Assembly: GCA_946628045.1 (NCBI GenBank)
Contig: CAMOVZ010000005.1
Coordinates: 1-64,000, forward strand
Direction: 5' to 3'
Length of the DNA stretch: 64,000 nucleotides
From: an uncultured Caryophanales bacterium
Lineage (GTDB): Bacteria > Bacillota_I > Bacilli_A > RF39 > UBA660
Each line of letters opens with the position of its first letter. Position 1 is the first letter of the stretch. The position numbers and the translations under genes were made by a program. Positions 25,449 through 34,038 of this stretch are shown in pieces. The notes under the pieces were generated by a model. The model did not search any database and was not told the DNA's origin. It was given only the letters and a program-made list of their open reading frames with translations.

Positions 25449-27290
25449 ATGAAGAAAGTATTAAAAAATATATCAAGAGTATTATTCTCATTATTATTAA
25501 TATTTAGTATATTTGGTATATTTAATGTATTAGCAGAAGAAGTAATATTTAAAATAACTAATATTAGTGTTAAAGAAAAATCAGATAAAGTAACAGTAAA
25601 TGATGTTTCTTTATCAGGTGGATCAATAGTCAATGATATAGTGTTTACTAATAAAGATGATTATATTACATACAATATTACTTTTAAAAATAATACAGCT
25701 GATAAATATAAGATATTATCAATAACAGATGATAATGATTCAGAGTATCTTGATTATATATATGATGATTTAAGTAATATAGAATTAAATGGTGGAGATG
25801 AGAAAACATTTAATTTAACGATTACATATAAAAAGGAAACAAGTAATTTAACAATAACAGATAAAGCAGTTAGTTTAACTTTAACTTATGAAAAAGTTGA
25901 TGGGACAACTGGTAGTGAAACAATAACAAATAACGCTACAAGTGGAGAAGTTAAAGGAATAACAAATCCAAAAACTGGAGATAATGTAACAACATATATA
26001 ATACTTGGAATTATTTCATTAGTTGGATTAGTAATTACAACAGTAAGTAAAAAACATTTATCAAAATCATTAATGGCGATAGCATTAGTAAGTTTTATTG
26101 CATTACCATTAGGAGTAAAAGCAGATAGTGATAAAATATCTATAGTATTTAATAATACAATTAAAGTAAGGAAATATACAGTAACATTTAATACTGATGG
26201 CGGTACTGAAATTAGTTCTATAAAAGTAGTAAAAGGTAATAAAATAGAAAAACCAACTGATCCAATAAAAACAGGTTATACACTTGATAACTGGTATACA
26301 ACAGATTCATTTGAAACAGTATTTGATTTTGAAAATACAACAATAACAAGTGATACAACAATATATGCACACTTTGAAGAATTAAAAGTATGCGCAGATA
26401 ATGAAAATATAACAAGATTATCTGAGAATACATGTTCTAATAATGAAAACATCACAATAGGTGATGGAATAGTTTGTAAAAGAGCAGTAAAACTACATGA
26501 AGAGACATGTTCACAAACAGATACTTCAGCTTATTGCTCAGGCGCAGGATATACAACAAGCGGTTCAAAAGGAACAAGTACAATAACATATGGATCTTGT
26601 GGAACAAGTGGAACTCTTTCATCAGGAGATGCATTTACATGTGATGTAAATGGAGATGAAAATTTTGATGAATTAACAGAAAGATTCTATTATGTAAGTG
26701 ATTACTATGATACTTCTGCAAAAACATTTGATACAAGTACAGCAGTATTAATATATTATAATAATGTAACAAGTGGAGTATCATGTAATAATAACACATT
26801 TGCATATGATTCTAGTAATGAAAACTGGCATGGACCAAGAACATTAGTATCTCAATTACCAACAACAAGTCAGTGGAGTAATGTTAGTTTAAAAAGTGAT
26901 ACACGTGCAATCCTAGCAGAATATCAATCAACACATGATTCACCAACAACAGGTGGTGAAACACTACCAACAAACTTTAGTTACGAAGGATATGCAGCAA
27001 GACTATTAACAGCGAAAGAATTAATATCAGGATGTAATTTGACAGAAGTAGGAATAAAGGCAACAGGAGAATTAGATAGCTGTGACTATATAATGGAAAA
27101 CACAAGATACGCAAAATCAACAATAGGAAGTGCCGGACATTGGTTAGAAACACCTTACGCGTTTGACACTTACAGCGTTTGGTATGTCGGTGGCTACTAC
27201 CACAGCGTCCATAGCAGCAGCACCAACAATTCGAATTTCGGCAGCGCCCGTCCCGTAATTGATGTTCCTAAGTCAAAAATATCATATTAA
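25449..27290 (+). CDS. Two-ectodomain surface protein with DGR-like variable C-terminus
   Basis: 613 aa. Signal peptide (1-29), beta-rich ectodomain (30-172), NPKTGD (173-178) followed by a membrane helix (181-199) and basic SKKH, as in a sorting signal but internal; then a second hydrophobic segment ending LGVKAD (207-225), a Listeria/Bacteroides (Flg_new) repeat (about 243-312), Cys-rich linkers and a C-terminal domain with WHGPRTLVSQLPTTSQWS, YEGYAARLLTAKELISGC and GHWLETP, resembling C-type-lectin/FGE-like DUF6273 domains. The last stretch (residues 571-603) is compositionally foreign: 52 G/C in 27161-27260 and mostly NNC codons. This is how a DGR variable region looks. It probably binds ligands at the cell surface. 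No reverse transcriptase is present in this window. Confidence 0.8.
   Translation: MKKVLKNISRVLFSLLLIFSIFGIFNVLAEEVIFKITNISVKEKSDKVTVNDVSLSGGSIVNDIVFTNKDDYITYNITFKNNTADKYKILSITDDNDSEYLDYIYDDLSNIELNGGDEKTFNLTITYKKETSNLTITDKAVSLTLTYEKVDGTTGSETITNNATSGEVKGITNPKTGDNVTTYIILGIISLVGLVITTVSKKHLSKSLMAIALVSFIALPLGVKADSDKISIVFNNTIKVRKYTVTFNTDGGTEISSIKVVKGNKIEKPTDPIKTGYTLDNWYTTDSFETVFDFENTTITSDTTIYAHFEELKVCADNENITRLSENTCSNNENITIGDGIVCKRAVKLHEETCSQTDTSAYCSGAGYTTSGSKGTSTITYGSCGTSGTLSSGDAFTCDVNGDENFDELTERFYYVSDYYDTSAKTFDTSTAVLIYYNNVTSGVSCNNNTFAYDSSNENWHGPRTLVSQLPTTSQWSNVSLKSDTRAILAEYQSTHDSPTTGGETLPTNFSYEGYAARLLTAKELISGCNLTEVGIKATGELDSCDYIMENTRYAKSTIGSAGHWLETPYAFDTYSVWYVGGYYHSVHSSSTNNSNFGSARPVIDVPKSKISY
27159..27257 (+). 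other. Candidate DGR variable region (VR) with GC-rich end
   Basis: In frame, codons include GAC, TAC, AGC, GTC, GGC, TAC, TAC, CAC, AGC, GTC, AGC x3, ACC, AAC: what is expected if AAC/AAT codons of a template are changed at adenines. The 3' end (TTCGGCAGCGCCCGTCCC, 27237-27254) is GC-rich and has few A, as in the initiation-of-mutagenic-homing part of VRs. It encodes FGSARPVIDV, the typical end of such domains. The call needs a template repeat or RT elsewhere. Confidence 0.65.
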
Positions 27291-27314
27291 GAAGTCAAAA
27301 ATGACTTCTTTTTC
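27289..27314 (+). terminator. Terminator/hairpin behind the variable region
   Basis: Stem AAGAAGTCA/TGACTTCTT (27289-27297, 27302-27310) then T's. A hairpin close behind a VR is also a known DGR feature, but here it looks like an ordinary terminator. Confidence 0.7.
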
Positions 27315-27349
27315 TTAGTTGGGAAGATTAAGATATTCCCGTATTAACT

Positions 27350-27376
27350 GATGAGGAAAGTTTCGTCTTTTTTTTA
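27350..27376 (+). terminator. Second terminator
   Basis: Stem GATGAGG/TTTCGTC (27350 region, with G-T pairs) followed by eight T's. Confidence 0.5.
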
Positions 27377-27440
27377 ATAATTTTACAATATAATACAATT
27401 TTTAAAGTGCATGATATAATAGTAATAGGATGTGATACTA

Positions 27441-27812
27441 ATGAAAGTTTTATCAATTAAAGAACCATTTGCAACATTGATAAAAGATAACGTAAAAATA
27501 TATGAAACACGAAGTTGGAAAACAAAATATAGAGGTGAAATATACATACATGCTAGTTTATCATTAAGTAAATCTGAAAATGTAGAAAAAGCAAATAAAT
27601 ATTTAAAATCAAAAATTAAACCAGGATACATATTATGTAAATGTAAACTATTAGATTGTATCCCAATGACTAAAGAGTTTATTAAATATATTTGTAATGA
27701 AACAAATGAATCAGACTATGGAAAGTATTCTGAAGGCAGATATGCTTGGAAACTTAAAGTTATAGAAGTATTGAATGAACCAATAAGTGCTAAAGGAAAA
27801 TTAGGAATTTGA
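27441..27812 (+). CDS. ASCH domain protein
   Basis: 123 aa. The N-terminus MKVLSIKEPFATLIKDNVK with ETRSWKTKYRGEIYIHAS is the standard ASCH (PUA-like) opening, where a basic cleft is thought to bind RNA or modified nucleosides. Some small ASCH proteins act as N4-acetylcytidine amidohydrolases (YqfB), but this one is of another subgroup. The ATG is chosen because AGGATGTGAT precedes it; a GTG three codons earlier is too close to that site. Stop codon is TGA. Confidence 0.8.
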   Translation: MKVLSIKEPFATLIKDNVKIYETRSWKTKYRGEIYIHASLSLSKSENVEKANKYLKSKIKPGYILCKCKLLDCIPMTKEFIKYICNETNESDYGKYSEGRYAWKLKVIEVLNEPISAKGKLGI

Positions 27813-27966
27813 AATTATTAAAAATATGTTCTTAATCTCTAAATATGCATGTAACAATGGAGATAAATTGATATGTTCTTTATCTCCAAAACGATGAGAA
27901 TGACATGTTCGTCATCTCCATACGAGGCATTGCGAGAGTGTCTGTATATTAGAAAGAAGGTAAAAT
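27813..27966 (+). other. Intergenic with three repeated ATGTTC hairpin units
   Basis: ATGTTC occurs at 27826, 27873 and 27905, each followed by a T(A/T/C)ATCTC element. The middle copy closes a stem GGAGATAAA/TTTATCTCC (27859-27867, 27879-27887), the third a GAGAATGAC/GTCATCTC stem (about 27896-27917). No gene is seen. It may be an RNA structure or repeat debris. Confidence 0.4.
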
Positions 27967-28542
27967 ATGAAAAATATATTTCTAACATCATGCGGAATTA
28001 TAAATAATGAAATAAAAAAAGAATTTTATAATGTTATTACTAAAGATGTAAAAGATATAAAAGTATTATATATAACAACTGCATCAGATGGAGAAGCAGA
28101 CTTAGATAAAACATGGATGGAAGAGTAATTTCGAACTATATTAGATTTAGGTATTTTAAAAGAAAATATAACTGAACATAAAATAGAAAACGAAATAAAT
28201 ATAAACGAGTTCGATGTTATGTATATGATGGGTGGTAATACATTCTATTTACTAGATATTATCAGAAAAACTGGATTTGATAAAAATATAAAAGAGTTTA
28301 TTAATTCAGGGAAAATATATGTTGGGTCATCTGCAGGGAGTGAAATATTAGGTAACTCTATTGATGTGGCCATTGGTTATGATGATAATAATGTTAATAT
28401 GACTGATTTTACAGGCTTAAAAATAGTAGATGGATTAATAATACCTCATTGTAATAGAAAAAAAGATTTTATAGACAAGTTAAAAAATGAAACTAATGAA
28501 AAGTTATATTTATTATATGATGGAGATGGTATAATAATCTAA
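27967..28542 (+). pseudogene. Peptidase E (S51) gene broken by a nonsense codon
   Basis: Read through, the frame encodes 190 residues of a dipeptidase E homologue: MKNIFLTSCGIINNE, MYMMGGNTFYLL (GGNT block) and YVGSSAGSEIL with the catalytic Ser. A single TAA at 28126-28128 interrupts it after WMEE, in the same frame on both sides, so one base change explains the break. The end LLYDGDGIII is also shorter than expected for the family. RBS AGAAAGAAGG precedes the ATG. An intact S51 gene is at 20821, which may relax selection on this copy. A sequencing error or suppression cannot be excluded. Confidence 0.8.
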
Positions 28543-28790
28543 ATATGACTTAGCACTAATATGCAAACAACCATGACAGTTTCATAGCTAGGAAATGTTC
28601 CTGATACTAAAACAAGGTTAGAGTACTTAGCACTGACACTGATACAACCCATTGCGAATCTATTGCAGTTTTAAAAAGGAACTAGAGTATAAAAAAAGAA
28701 AAGAAGATAATAGACTCGGATTATGTCTTGGTATGTCCATTGGTTTAGCATTTTCCAATGATAATGATAATAAGAAAAAATAATAAGTAG
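28543..28790 (+). other. Gene debris with an imperfect direct repeat
   Basis: ACTTAGCACT at 28548 and 28625 begins two related stretches (both continue with ACAACC), 77 bases apart. Further on, an open frame 28643-28783 without start codon encodes NRLGLCLGMSIGLAFSNDND, which looks like the end of a small glycine-zipper membrane protein. No intact gene is seen between the pseudogene and the SipW gene. Confidence 0.45.
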
Positions 28791-28810
28791 TTAAATATTT
28801 ATTATTTTTT

Positions 28811-28823
28811 TGTAAAGTTTACA
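28811..28823. promoter_or_regulatory. Palindromic operator-like site TGTAAAGTTTACA
   Basis: Same 13-mer as at 10966. Its centre (28817) lies 48 bases before the TATAAT at 28865-28870 that precedes the SipW gene, against 49 at the other locus. Confidence 0.5.
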
Positions 28824-28892
28824 TATTTTTTAAAAAAAGTAAAATTAATAAAAATATAATTTGGTATAATACTAATATAGTAGGTGACTTTT

Positions 28893-30062
28893 ATGTTAAA
28901 TAAAATTAAGAATTATAAGAAAAGTTATCTTATTATAAATGTAATATTAAGTATATTACTAATTTTTTTTGTTGCTAATATATTTATATTTAAACAAACT
29001 AGTTTTATATTTTTAATTACATCTATATTAATTCCTACTATATTATTAATTTTAATATTTGGTTATGAAAAGAAAAGCAGAAGATTTAAATATGAATCAT
29101 TATTTTATGTATTTGCATATTGTGTTTTGTTTTTACTGATAACTTATTTTATTGGTATATTTATAGGTTTTACTAAAAATGTATATAAATTAAATTTAGT
29201 TAATTTAATTAATAATATAATTCCATATCTAATATTAATAGTAATTAGTGAAGTATTAAGATATGAAATTAGTAGAAAAGGTGAGGGTTCTTTATTATCT
29301 TATGTATTAGTAACTGCCATATTAATTTGTGTAGATCTTAGTGTATTTTTAAAAACATATGATTTAAGTATTGGTGATGAACAAATTAAATTTATTTGTG
29401 CAATTGCTATGCCAAGTTTCTTTAAAAATATATGTTTAATATATTTTAATAGAAATGGAGGAATATATCCGAGTCTACTTTATAGATTATTATTAGATTT
29501 AAAAATATTTATTTTCCCAATATTCCCAAATTTTGGTATATATTGGGATTCAGTAATATATACAGTATTACCAGTATTAATGACTTTAATTATAAGACTT
29601 CATTTAAAACAATATAAATATGAAGATGATACTAGTACAATATTAAAAAAAGGTGTTTTATATAATTATTTATTTTATTTTATATTATTAGGATTAGTTT
29701 TAATAATTAATATATTAGTTAGTTGTTCATTTACATATAATATGATTGCAATTGGATCTAGTTCAATGAGTCCTAAAATAGATAAAGGAGATGCAGTCAT
29801 TTATGAAAAATTTGATGGTAAGAATATGCCTGAAAAAGATCAGATTTTAGTTTTTCATAAAGATAAAAAAATTATAGTTCATAGAATAATTGATATTGTT
29901 GATATAAGTGAAAAAGAAAAGATATATTATACAAAAGGAGACAATAATATTAGTCCCGATGGTTATCCAATAGAAACTAAAGATATTGTAGGAGTTGTAA
30001 AAACAAAAATTAAGTATATTGGTATTCCTTCAGTACTTATTAGTGAATTAATTAGAAAATAA
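28893..30062 (+). CDS. sipW: Signal peptidase I, SipW (S26B) type, with long membrane N-terminus
   Basis: 389 aa. About seven helices precede a C-terminal S26 domain. AIGSSSMSPKIDKGDAVIYE carries the nucleophile Ser (about residue 290), and VHRI shows the His that replaces Lys in the ER/archaeal-like S26B group; YTKGDNNISPDGYPI is the conserved box E. SipW processes TasA-type fibre proteins in Bacillus. The start is the ATG behind GTAGGTGACTTTT. It heads a group with a DUF5305 protein and two exported proteins that carry SipW-type signal sequences, the likely substrates. The extra N-terminal helices are unlike Bacillus SipW but occur in many Firmicutes. Confidence 0.85.
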   Translation: MLNKIKNYKKSYLIINVILSILLIFFVANIFIFKQTSFIFLITSILIPTILLILIFGYEKKSRRFKYESLFYVFAYCVLFLLITYFIGIFIGFTKNVYKLNLVNLINNIIPYLILIVISEVLRYEISRKGEGSLLSYVLVTAILICVDLSVFLKTYDLSIGDEQIKFICAIAMPSFFKNICLIYFNRNGGIYPSLLYRLLLDLKIFIFPIFPNFGIYWDSVIYTVLPVLMTLIIRLHLKQYKYEDDTSTILKKGVLYNYLFYFILLGLVLIINILVSCSFTYNMIAIGSSSMSPKIDKGDAVIYEKFDGKNMPEKDQILVFHKDKKIIVHRIIDIVDISEKEKIYYTKGDNNISPDGYPIETKDIVGVVKTKIKYIGIPSVLISELIRK

Positions 30063-30114
30063 ATTTCCATTATTTAATTTTAATGATATAATTATTAAGA
30101 TAGGGAGTGTGTAT

Positions 30115-31146
30115 ATGAAACTTAGATTTAAAGTAAAAGTAAAAGCGATAATTTATGTAATTTTCATATTAGCCATAATTGGATGTATGGTATGTACTTT
30201 TTATTATGGAAAGAGTAAATTAAAAAGCAAGAGTATTACATATTCAAAAGAGGGCAGTATTAATTATGTTACATATTTAAAAGATAATAATCATTATAAT
30301 AATCAATATTTAAAAGATGATTATAATTATGTAGCTAGTTTAATAGATTATTTTAATGTCGATTTTAATTATTCATACGTTTTAGGTGAGAATATTAAAT
30401 ATGATATTGATTATGAAATTGTAGCTAATTTAGAAGTATACGACTCTGATAATACAACTAAACCTATCGAAAAGAAAGAATTTCAAATATTAGAAAAAAC
30501 TAGTGACAGTGGTACTGGACAAGTTATAAAAGTAGATTTATACAATCAAAAAATTGATTATGATACATATAATAAAATAATTCAAGAATGGAAGAAAGAA
30601 GTATCACCTGAAGCTACTTTAAAAGTAGATTTTATAGTTAATTGGAAAGGATATTCAGAAATATTAGATAAAAAAGTATCGGATAGTTATACAAAAGAAT
30701 TTAATATTCCTATTTCAAATAAAGTAATTAATATATCAAAACCCGTAAAAGATAAAGATACTGGTAGAATTTATGCAGATCAAAATTTAGGTAGTTGGTT
30801 CTTTATTATAATAGGATCATTCGGATTATTATTACTTATATGTATTATAGGATTAATAAATGCAATTATTAAAATTAATAAAAATAAATCAAAGTATGAA
30901 CAAAAAGTTAATAAGATATTAAGAGAATTTGATAGAGCTATAACAGAAGCTAAAGGACCATTTATAAGAAATAATAATGATAACTATATAGAAGTAAATG
31001 ATTTTATGGAATTACTTGATGTACATGATAATTTAAATGAACCAATTATATATTATAAGAGTAGTAATAATATGAAAAGTACATTTGTAGTTAGAAATGG
31101 TAATGATATATATTTAACAGTTATTAAAAGAAATGAATATGATTAA
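30115..31146 (+). CDS. DUF5305 family membrane protein
   Basis: 343 aa. N-terminal helix (about 11-33), an extracytoplasmic beta-rich domain (about 40-210) that includes SITYSKEGSINYVTYLKDN, a second helix (about 225-250) and a short cytoplasmic tail. This layout and the opening block match DUF5305, which commonly sits beside S26B signal peptidases and TasA-like proteins. Probably assists assembly or anchoring; this is based on gene neighbourhood. The ATG behind AGGGAGTGTGTAT is chosen. Confidence 0.75.
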   Translation: MKLRFKVKVKAIIYVIFILAIIGCMVCTFYYGKSKLKSKSITYSKEGSINYVTYLKDNNHYNNQYLKDDYNYVASLIDYFNVDFNYSYVLGENIKYDIDYEIVANLEVYDSDNTTKPIEKKEFQILEKTSDSGTGQVIKVDLYNQKIDYDTYNKIIQEWKKEVSPEATLKVDFIVNWKGYSEILDKKVSDSYTKEFNIPISNKVINISKPVKDKDTGRIYADQNLGSWFFIIIGSFGLLLLICIIGLINAIIKINKNKSKYEQKVNKILREFDRAITEAKGPFIRNNNDNYIEVNDFMELLDVHDNLNEPIIYYKSSNNMKSTFVVRNGNDIYLTVIKRNEYD

Positions 31147-31181
31147 TTGACAGTAGTTTACGCATTGTTTACAACAAATAT

Positions 31182-31209
31182 TTTACAATTAAAAAAAATA
31201 TATTATAAT
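31182..31209 (+). promoter_or_regulatory. Promoter of the TasA-like gene
   Basis: TTTACA (31182-31187), 16-base A-rich spacer, TATAAT (31204-31209). Further TTTAC elements lie just upstream (31157-31172). Confidence 0.5.
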
Positions 31210-31229
31210 TATAATAGAGGAGGATATAT

Positions 31230-31814
31230 ATGAAAGATAATAAAAAAGTTTTATATGGATTAGTTGCATTAGCATTAGTTTTATCAGTAGTAGGTATTTC
31301 AATTGGATTTGCTGCTATGTCTACAGATTTAACAATCAATGGATCAGCAGAGGTAGTTCCAGCTTCATGGGATATTAAGTTTAAGGATTTAAGTAGTCCA
31401 ACAATTACAGGAGATGCAGAAGTTACAACAGCACCAACTATTACTTCTGATACACATATTGGAAATTATGCAGTAAAATTAACAAAACCAGGAGATTCAG
31501 TTACTTATACATTTAAAGTTGCTAACGACGGAACAATTGATGCTGTATTAACAGATTTTATTAAAGCAACACCAACATTTACAGGAACAGGATCTACTGC
31601 AGCAGCAGACGCTACAATAGTTCAAAACAATTTTGTATATACTATTACTTATTCTGATGATACAGCAATCACTAAAGATACAGATGAATTAGATGCTGAA
31701 TCATATAAAACAGTTAAACTTGTAGTTGGATATAAAGATGATGCTACAACATTACCAACTAATACAGTTACTATATCTGGTTTAGATGTAACATTTACAT
31801 ATGGACAAAAATAA
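31230..31814 (+). CDS. TasA/camelysin-like SipW-dependent fibre protein
   Basis: 194 aa. SipW-type signal sequence (about 8-32, ending ISIGFAAMSTDLTINGSAEV), followed by a beta-rich domain with TWDIKF-like start (SWDIKFKDL) and TYTFKVANDGTIDAVLTDF, the pattern of the TasA/CalY (M73) fold that forms biofilm fibres in Bacillus. Low in Cys and aromatic residues as expected for a fibre subunit. A strong GGAGG ribosome site and its own promoter suggest high expression. The proposed fibre role is inference from family and location. Confidence 0.8.
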   Translation: MKDNKKVLYGLVALALVLSVVGISIGFAAMSTDLTINGSAEVVPASWDIKFKDLSSPTITGDAEVTTAPTITSDTHIGNYAVKLTKPGDSVTYTFKVANDGTIDAVLTDFIKATPTFTGTGSTAAADATIVQNNFVYTITYSDDTAITKDTDELDAESYKTVKLVVGYKDDATTLPTNTVTISGLDVTFTYGQK

Positions 31815-31834
31815 ACTGCTTATGCAGTTTTTTT
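31813..31834 (+). terminator. Terminator after the TasA-like gene
   Basis: Stem AAACTGC/GCAGTTT (31813-31819, 31824-31830) and T run. Confidence 0.85.
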
Positions 31835-31886
31835 ATTTTATTATTATAAAAAATAGGGTATAATATATATAATAGCAGGTGATTAT

Positions 31887-33941
31887 ATGAGAAAACATAG
31901 AGTTTCTAATAAAAAAGTCAATAATAAACACCAATTAAGTTTATTACTAATATCCTTAGTAGTTTTTTTGCTATTTATTGCAGTAGGGTTTAGTGCATTA
32001 TCTACAACTTTAAGTGTTAATGGTAATGCAGCATTTGATCCTGTTGGAATGATTAGAGTTATGTCTATTAGTACCGGTAGTTTAGTAGACGCCACTGAAC
32101 AAAGTAAAAGTATAACACCTGATTCAATAAAAAATATGCTAGATTTAAATAGTAGTAATGCAACTGCTACATATAACGTAGTTATTAAAAATTTAGGACA
32201 AACTGATAAAGAGTTAGACGATGTTTTAGAAGATATGTTTTCTAATGAACAAATGGAATATGAATTAAATGGATTACAAATCGGCGATGTAATAGAAGCT
32301 AGAGATGAAGTGCAGTTCTCAATTACATTTAAATATAAAGAAGGTGCAATCCCACCACTTGAGCCTAGATTAAATTCTAAATTAAGATTTGTATTTAAGG
32401 ACCATGAAGATGTTGATCCAGCTGGTATTGTATTTGAACACACTGGTGCTTGTACATTTAATGGTTCTTCTAATAATATTACTGGTGAAGAATGTGAAGA
32501 ATATTGGGACAAAAAATATATAGATACAGGTGTTTACCTATATGATAATAAGAATTGGAAAAGAGATTATGAAATAGGATTTACAATTGAAGAATATAAT
32601 GGATCTATTCAAGATAATCAAGCTGTTTTTGTTAATACAAAATATGAAAATGCTAATTTAAAATGGCCGGGTCTAGTATTTAGACATGCTGCTGGAGCAA
32701 ATAGTCTAGAATTAACTCAATCAATTAATAATGGTACTAAAGCATCTGTAAAAATTAATAATCAAACATACCCATTAAAAATTAAAATAATTAGAACAAA
32801 TGGAATAGTTTATTATTCTTTAAATGACGGAAATCAAATACTTCTACAAGATATGACAAATTTTAATCAACAGTTTAATATATCTACTTGGTTTGGAGCA
32901 GCCCCAGATGGTACTGGTACACCATTCCGTGTATTAAGAGCAACATTATCAAATATGTATATTAAAATTGGAGAAAATCAATTAGAAAAATATACTATTA
33001 CATTTGATCCTAATGGTGGTACTGTAGATGAACCAACAAGAAGAGTATATCAATATGCGCCAATAGGTCAATTACCAACTCCAGAAACTACCGATCATAA
33101 AAGTTTTGAAGGTTGGTATACTGATACTACATATACTACTAAAATAACTGAAAGCTATATACCAACTTCTGATATGATACTTTATGCTAAATGGTCTGAT
33201 TCATGTCCTGTTCAAGCAGGTGGTAGATATTATAAAACAATATCTGCAGCTCTTGAAAATGAAGCACAAGGATCTACTCCTGTTACTATACAATTATTGG
33301 AAGATATAACTGAAAAAGTAATTATTAAAGCTGGTAAAAATGTTACATTCGATTTCAATGGATATACAATCTATAATGTAGATAATGCAAATCCAATAAT
33401 AGAAAATAATGGAACTTTAAATATTATTAGTGGTACATATAATCATAGAGGTACTTCAGGAGTAATTAATAATAATTCAACAGGAACATTAACAATATCT
33501 GGAGGAAATATAATTGCATCTAGTACAAAGCAAGCTGTATATAATGATGGAGGTACTGTAACAATAACAGGAAACCCTAATCTTTCTTCAGCATCTAATA
33601 TAAGAGCCACTGTACATAATCTTAATAATGGTACTATGAATATATTAGGTGGAAATATTGTAGGTAGTAACTTTACTGCAGTTCTTAATGAAGGTGGAAG
33701 TTTAACTATAGGTACAAAAGATGGAAATATTACATCAACACCAGTAATTCAAGGAAAAGATTATGGGGTAACAACAACATTTGATTATAATTTCTACGAT
33801 GGAATATTAAAAGGTAAGACAGCTGCTGTAAGTGATACTAGTAAAATAGTTGATATAGAAGATAATTCTCAATTACAAGATAGCACTGAAGTAATAAGTG
33901 GAGAAACATTTAAAACATTATATTTAATTCCAAGTAATTAA
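31887..33941 (+). CDS. Secreted beta-helix adhesin with SipW-type signal
   Basis: 684 aa. Signal sequence with helix about 13-30 and processing region GFSALSTTLSVNGNAAF, parallel to the TasA-like protein. A laminin-G/concanavalin-like middle part (about 190-365) is followed by a Flg_new repeat (YTITFDPNGGTVDEPT, about 370-440) and a right-handed beta-helix with NGTLNIISG and GTLTISGGNI repeats (about 450-660). No LPxTG or membrane anchor at the C-terminus. It probably attaches to the fibre or the wall and binds glycans; this is inference. Confidence 0.75.
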   Translation: MRKHRVSNKKVNNKHQLSLLLISLVVFLLFIAVGFSALSTTLSVNGNAAFDPVGMIRVMSISTGSLVDATEQSKSITPDSIKNMLDLNSSNATATYNVVIKNLGQTDKELDDVLEDMFSNEQMEYELNGLQIGDVIEARDEVQFSITFKYKEGAIPPLEPRLNSKLRFVFKDHEDVDPAGIVFEHTGACTFNGSSNNITGEECEEYWDKKYIDTGVYLYDNKNWKRDYEIGFTIEEYNGSIQDNQAVFVNTKYENANLKWPGLVFRHAAGANSLELTQSINNGTKASVKINNQTYPLKIKIIRTNGIVYYSLNDGNQILLQDMTNFNQQFNISTWFGAAPDGTGTPFRVLRATLSNMYIKIGENQLEKYTITFDPNGGTVDEPTRRVYQYAPIGQLPTPETTDHKSFEGWYTDTTYTTKITESYIPTSDMILYAKWSDSCPVQAGGRYYKTISAALENEAQGSTPVTIQLLEDITEKVIIKAGKNVTFDFNGYTIYNVDNANPIIENNGTLNIISGTYNHRGTSGVINNNSTGTLTISGGNIIASSTKQAVYNDGGTVTITGNPNLSSASNIRATVHNLNNGTMNILGGNIVGSNFTAVLNEGGSLTIGTKDGNITSTPVIQGKDYGVTTTFDYNFYDGILKGKTAAVSDTSKIVDIEDNSQLQDSTEVISGETFKTLYLIPSN

Positions 33942-33947
33942 AACAAC

Positions 33948-33975
33948 AAAAGATGAGATTTTCTCATCTTTTTTA
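33948..33975 (+). terminator. Terminator closing the SipW locus
   Basis: Stem AAAAGATGAGA/TCTCATCTTTT followed by TT, about 33948-33975. Confidence 0.8.
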
Positions 33976-34038
33976 ATATAGATAATTATTATTATTTATG
34001 GTAAGATTTAAATATAATGATTAGAAAGGATTTATAGT

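Noticed and set aside
27130..27290. A complete DGR cassette in the window
   Set aside because: No reverse transcriptase, Avd-like gene or second copy of the GC-rich sequence is visible on either strand of these 64 kb, so only a target is claimed.
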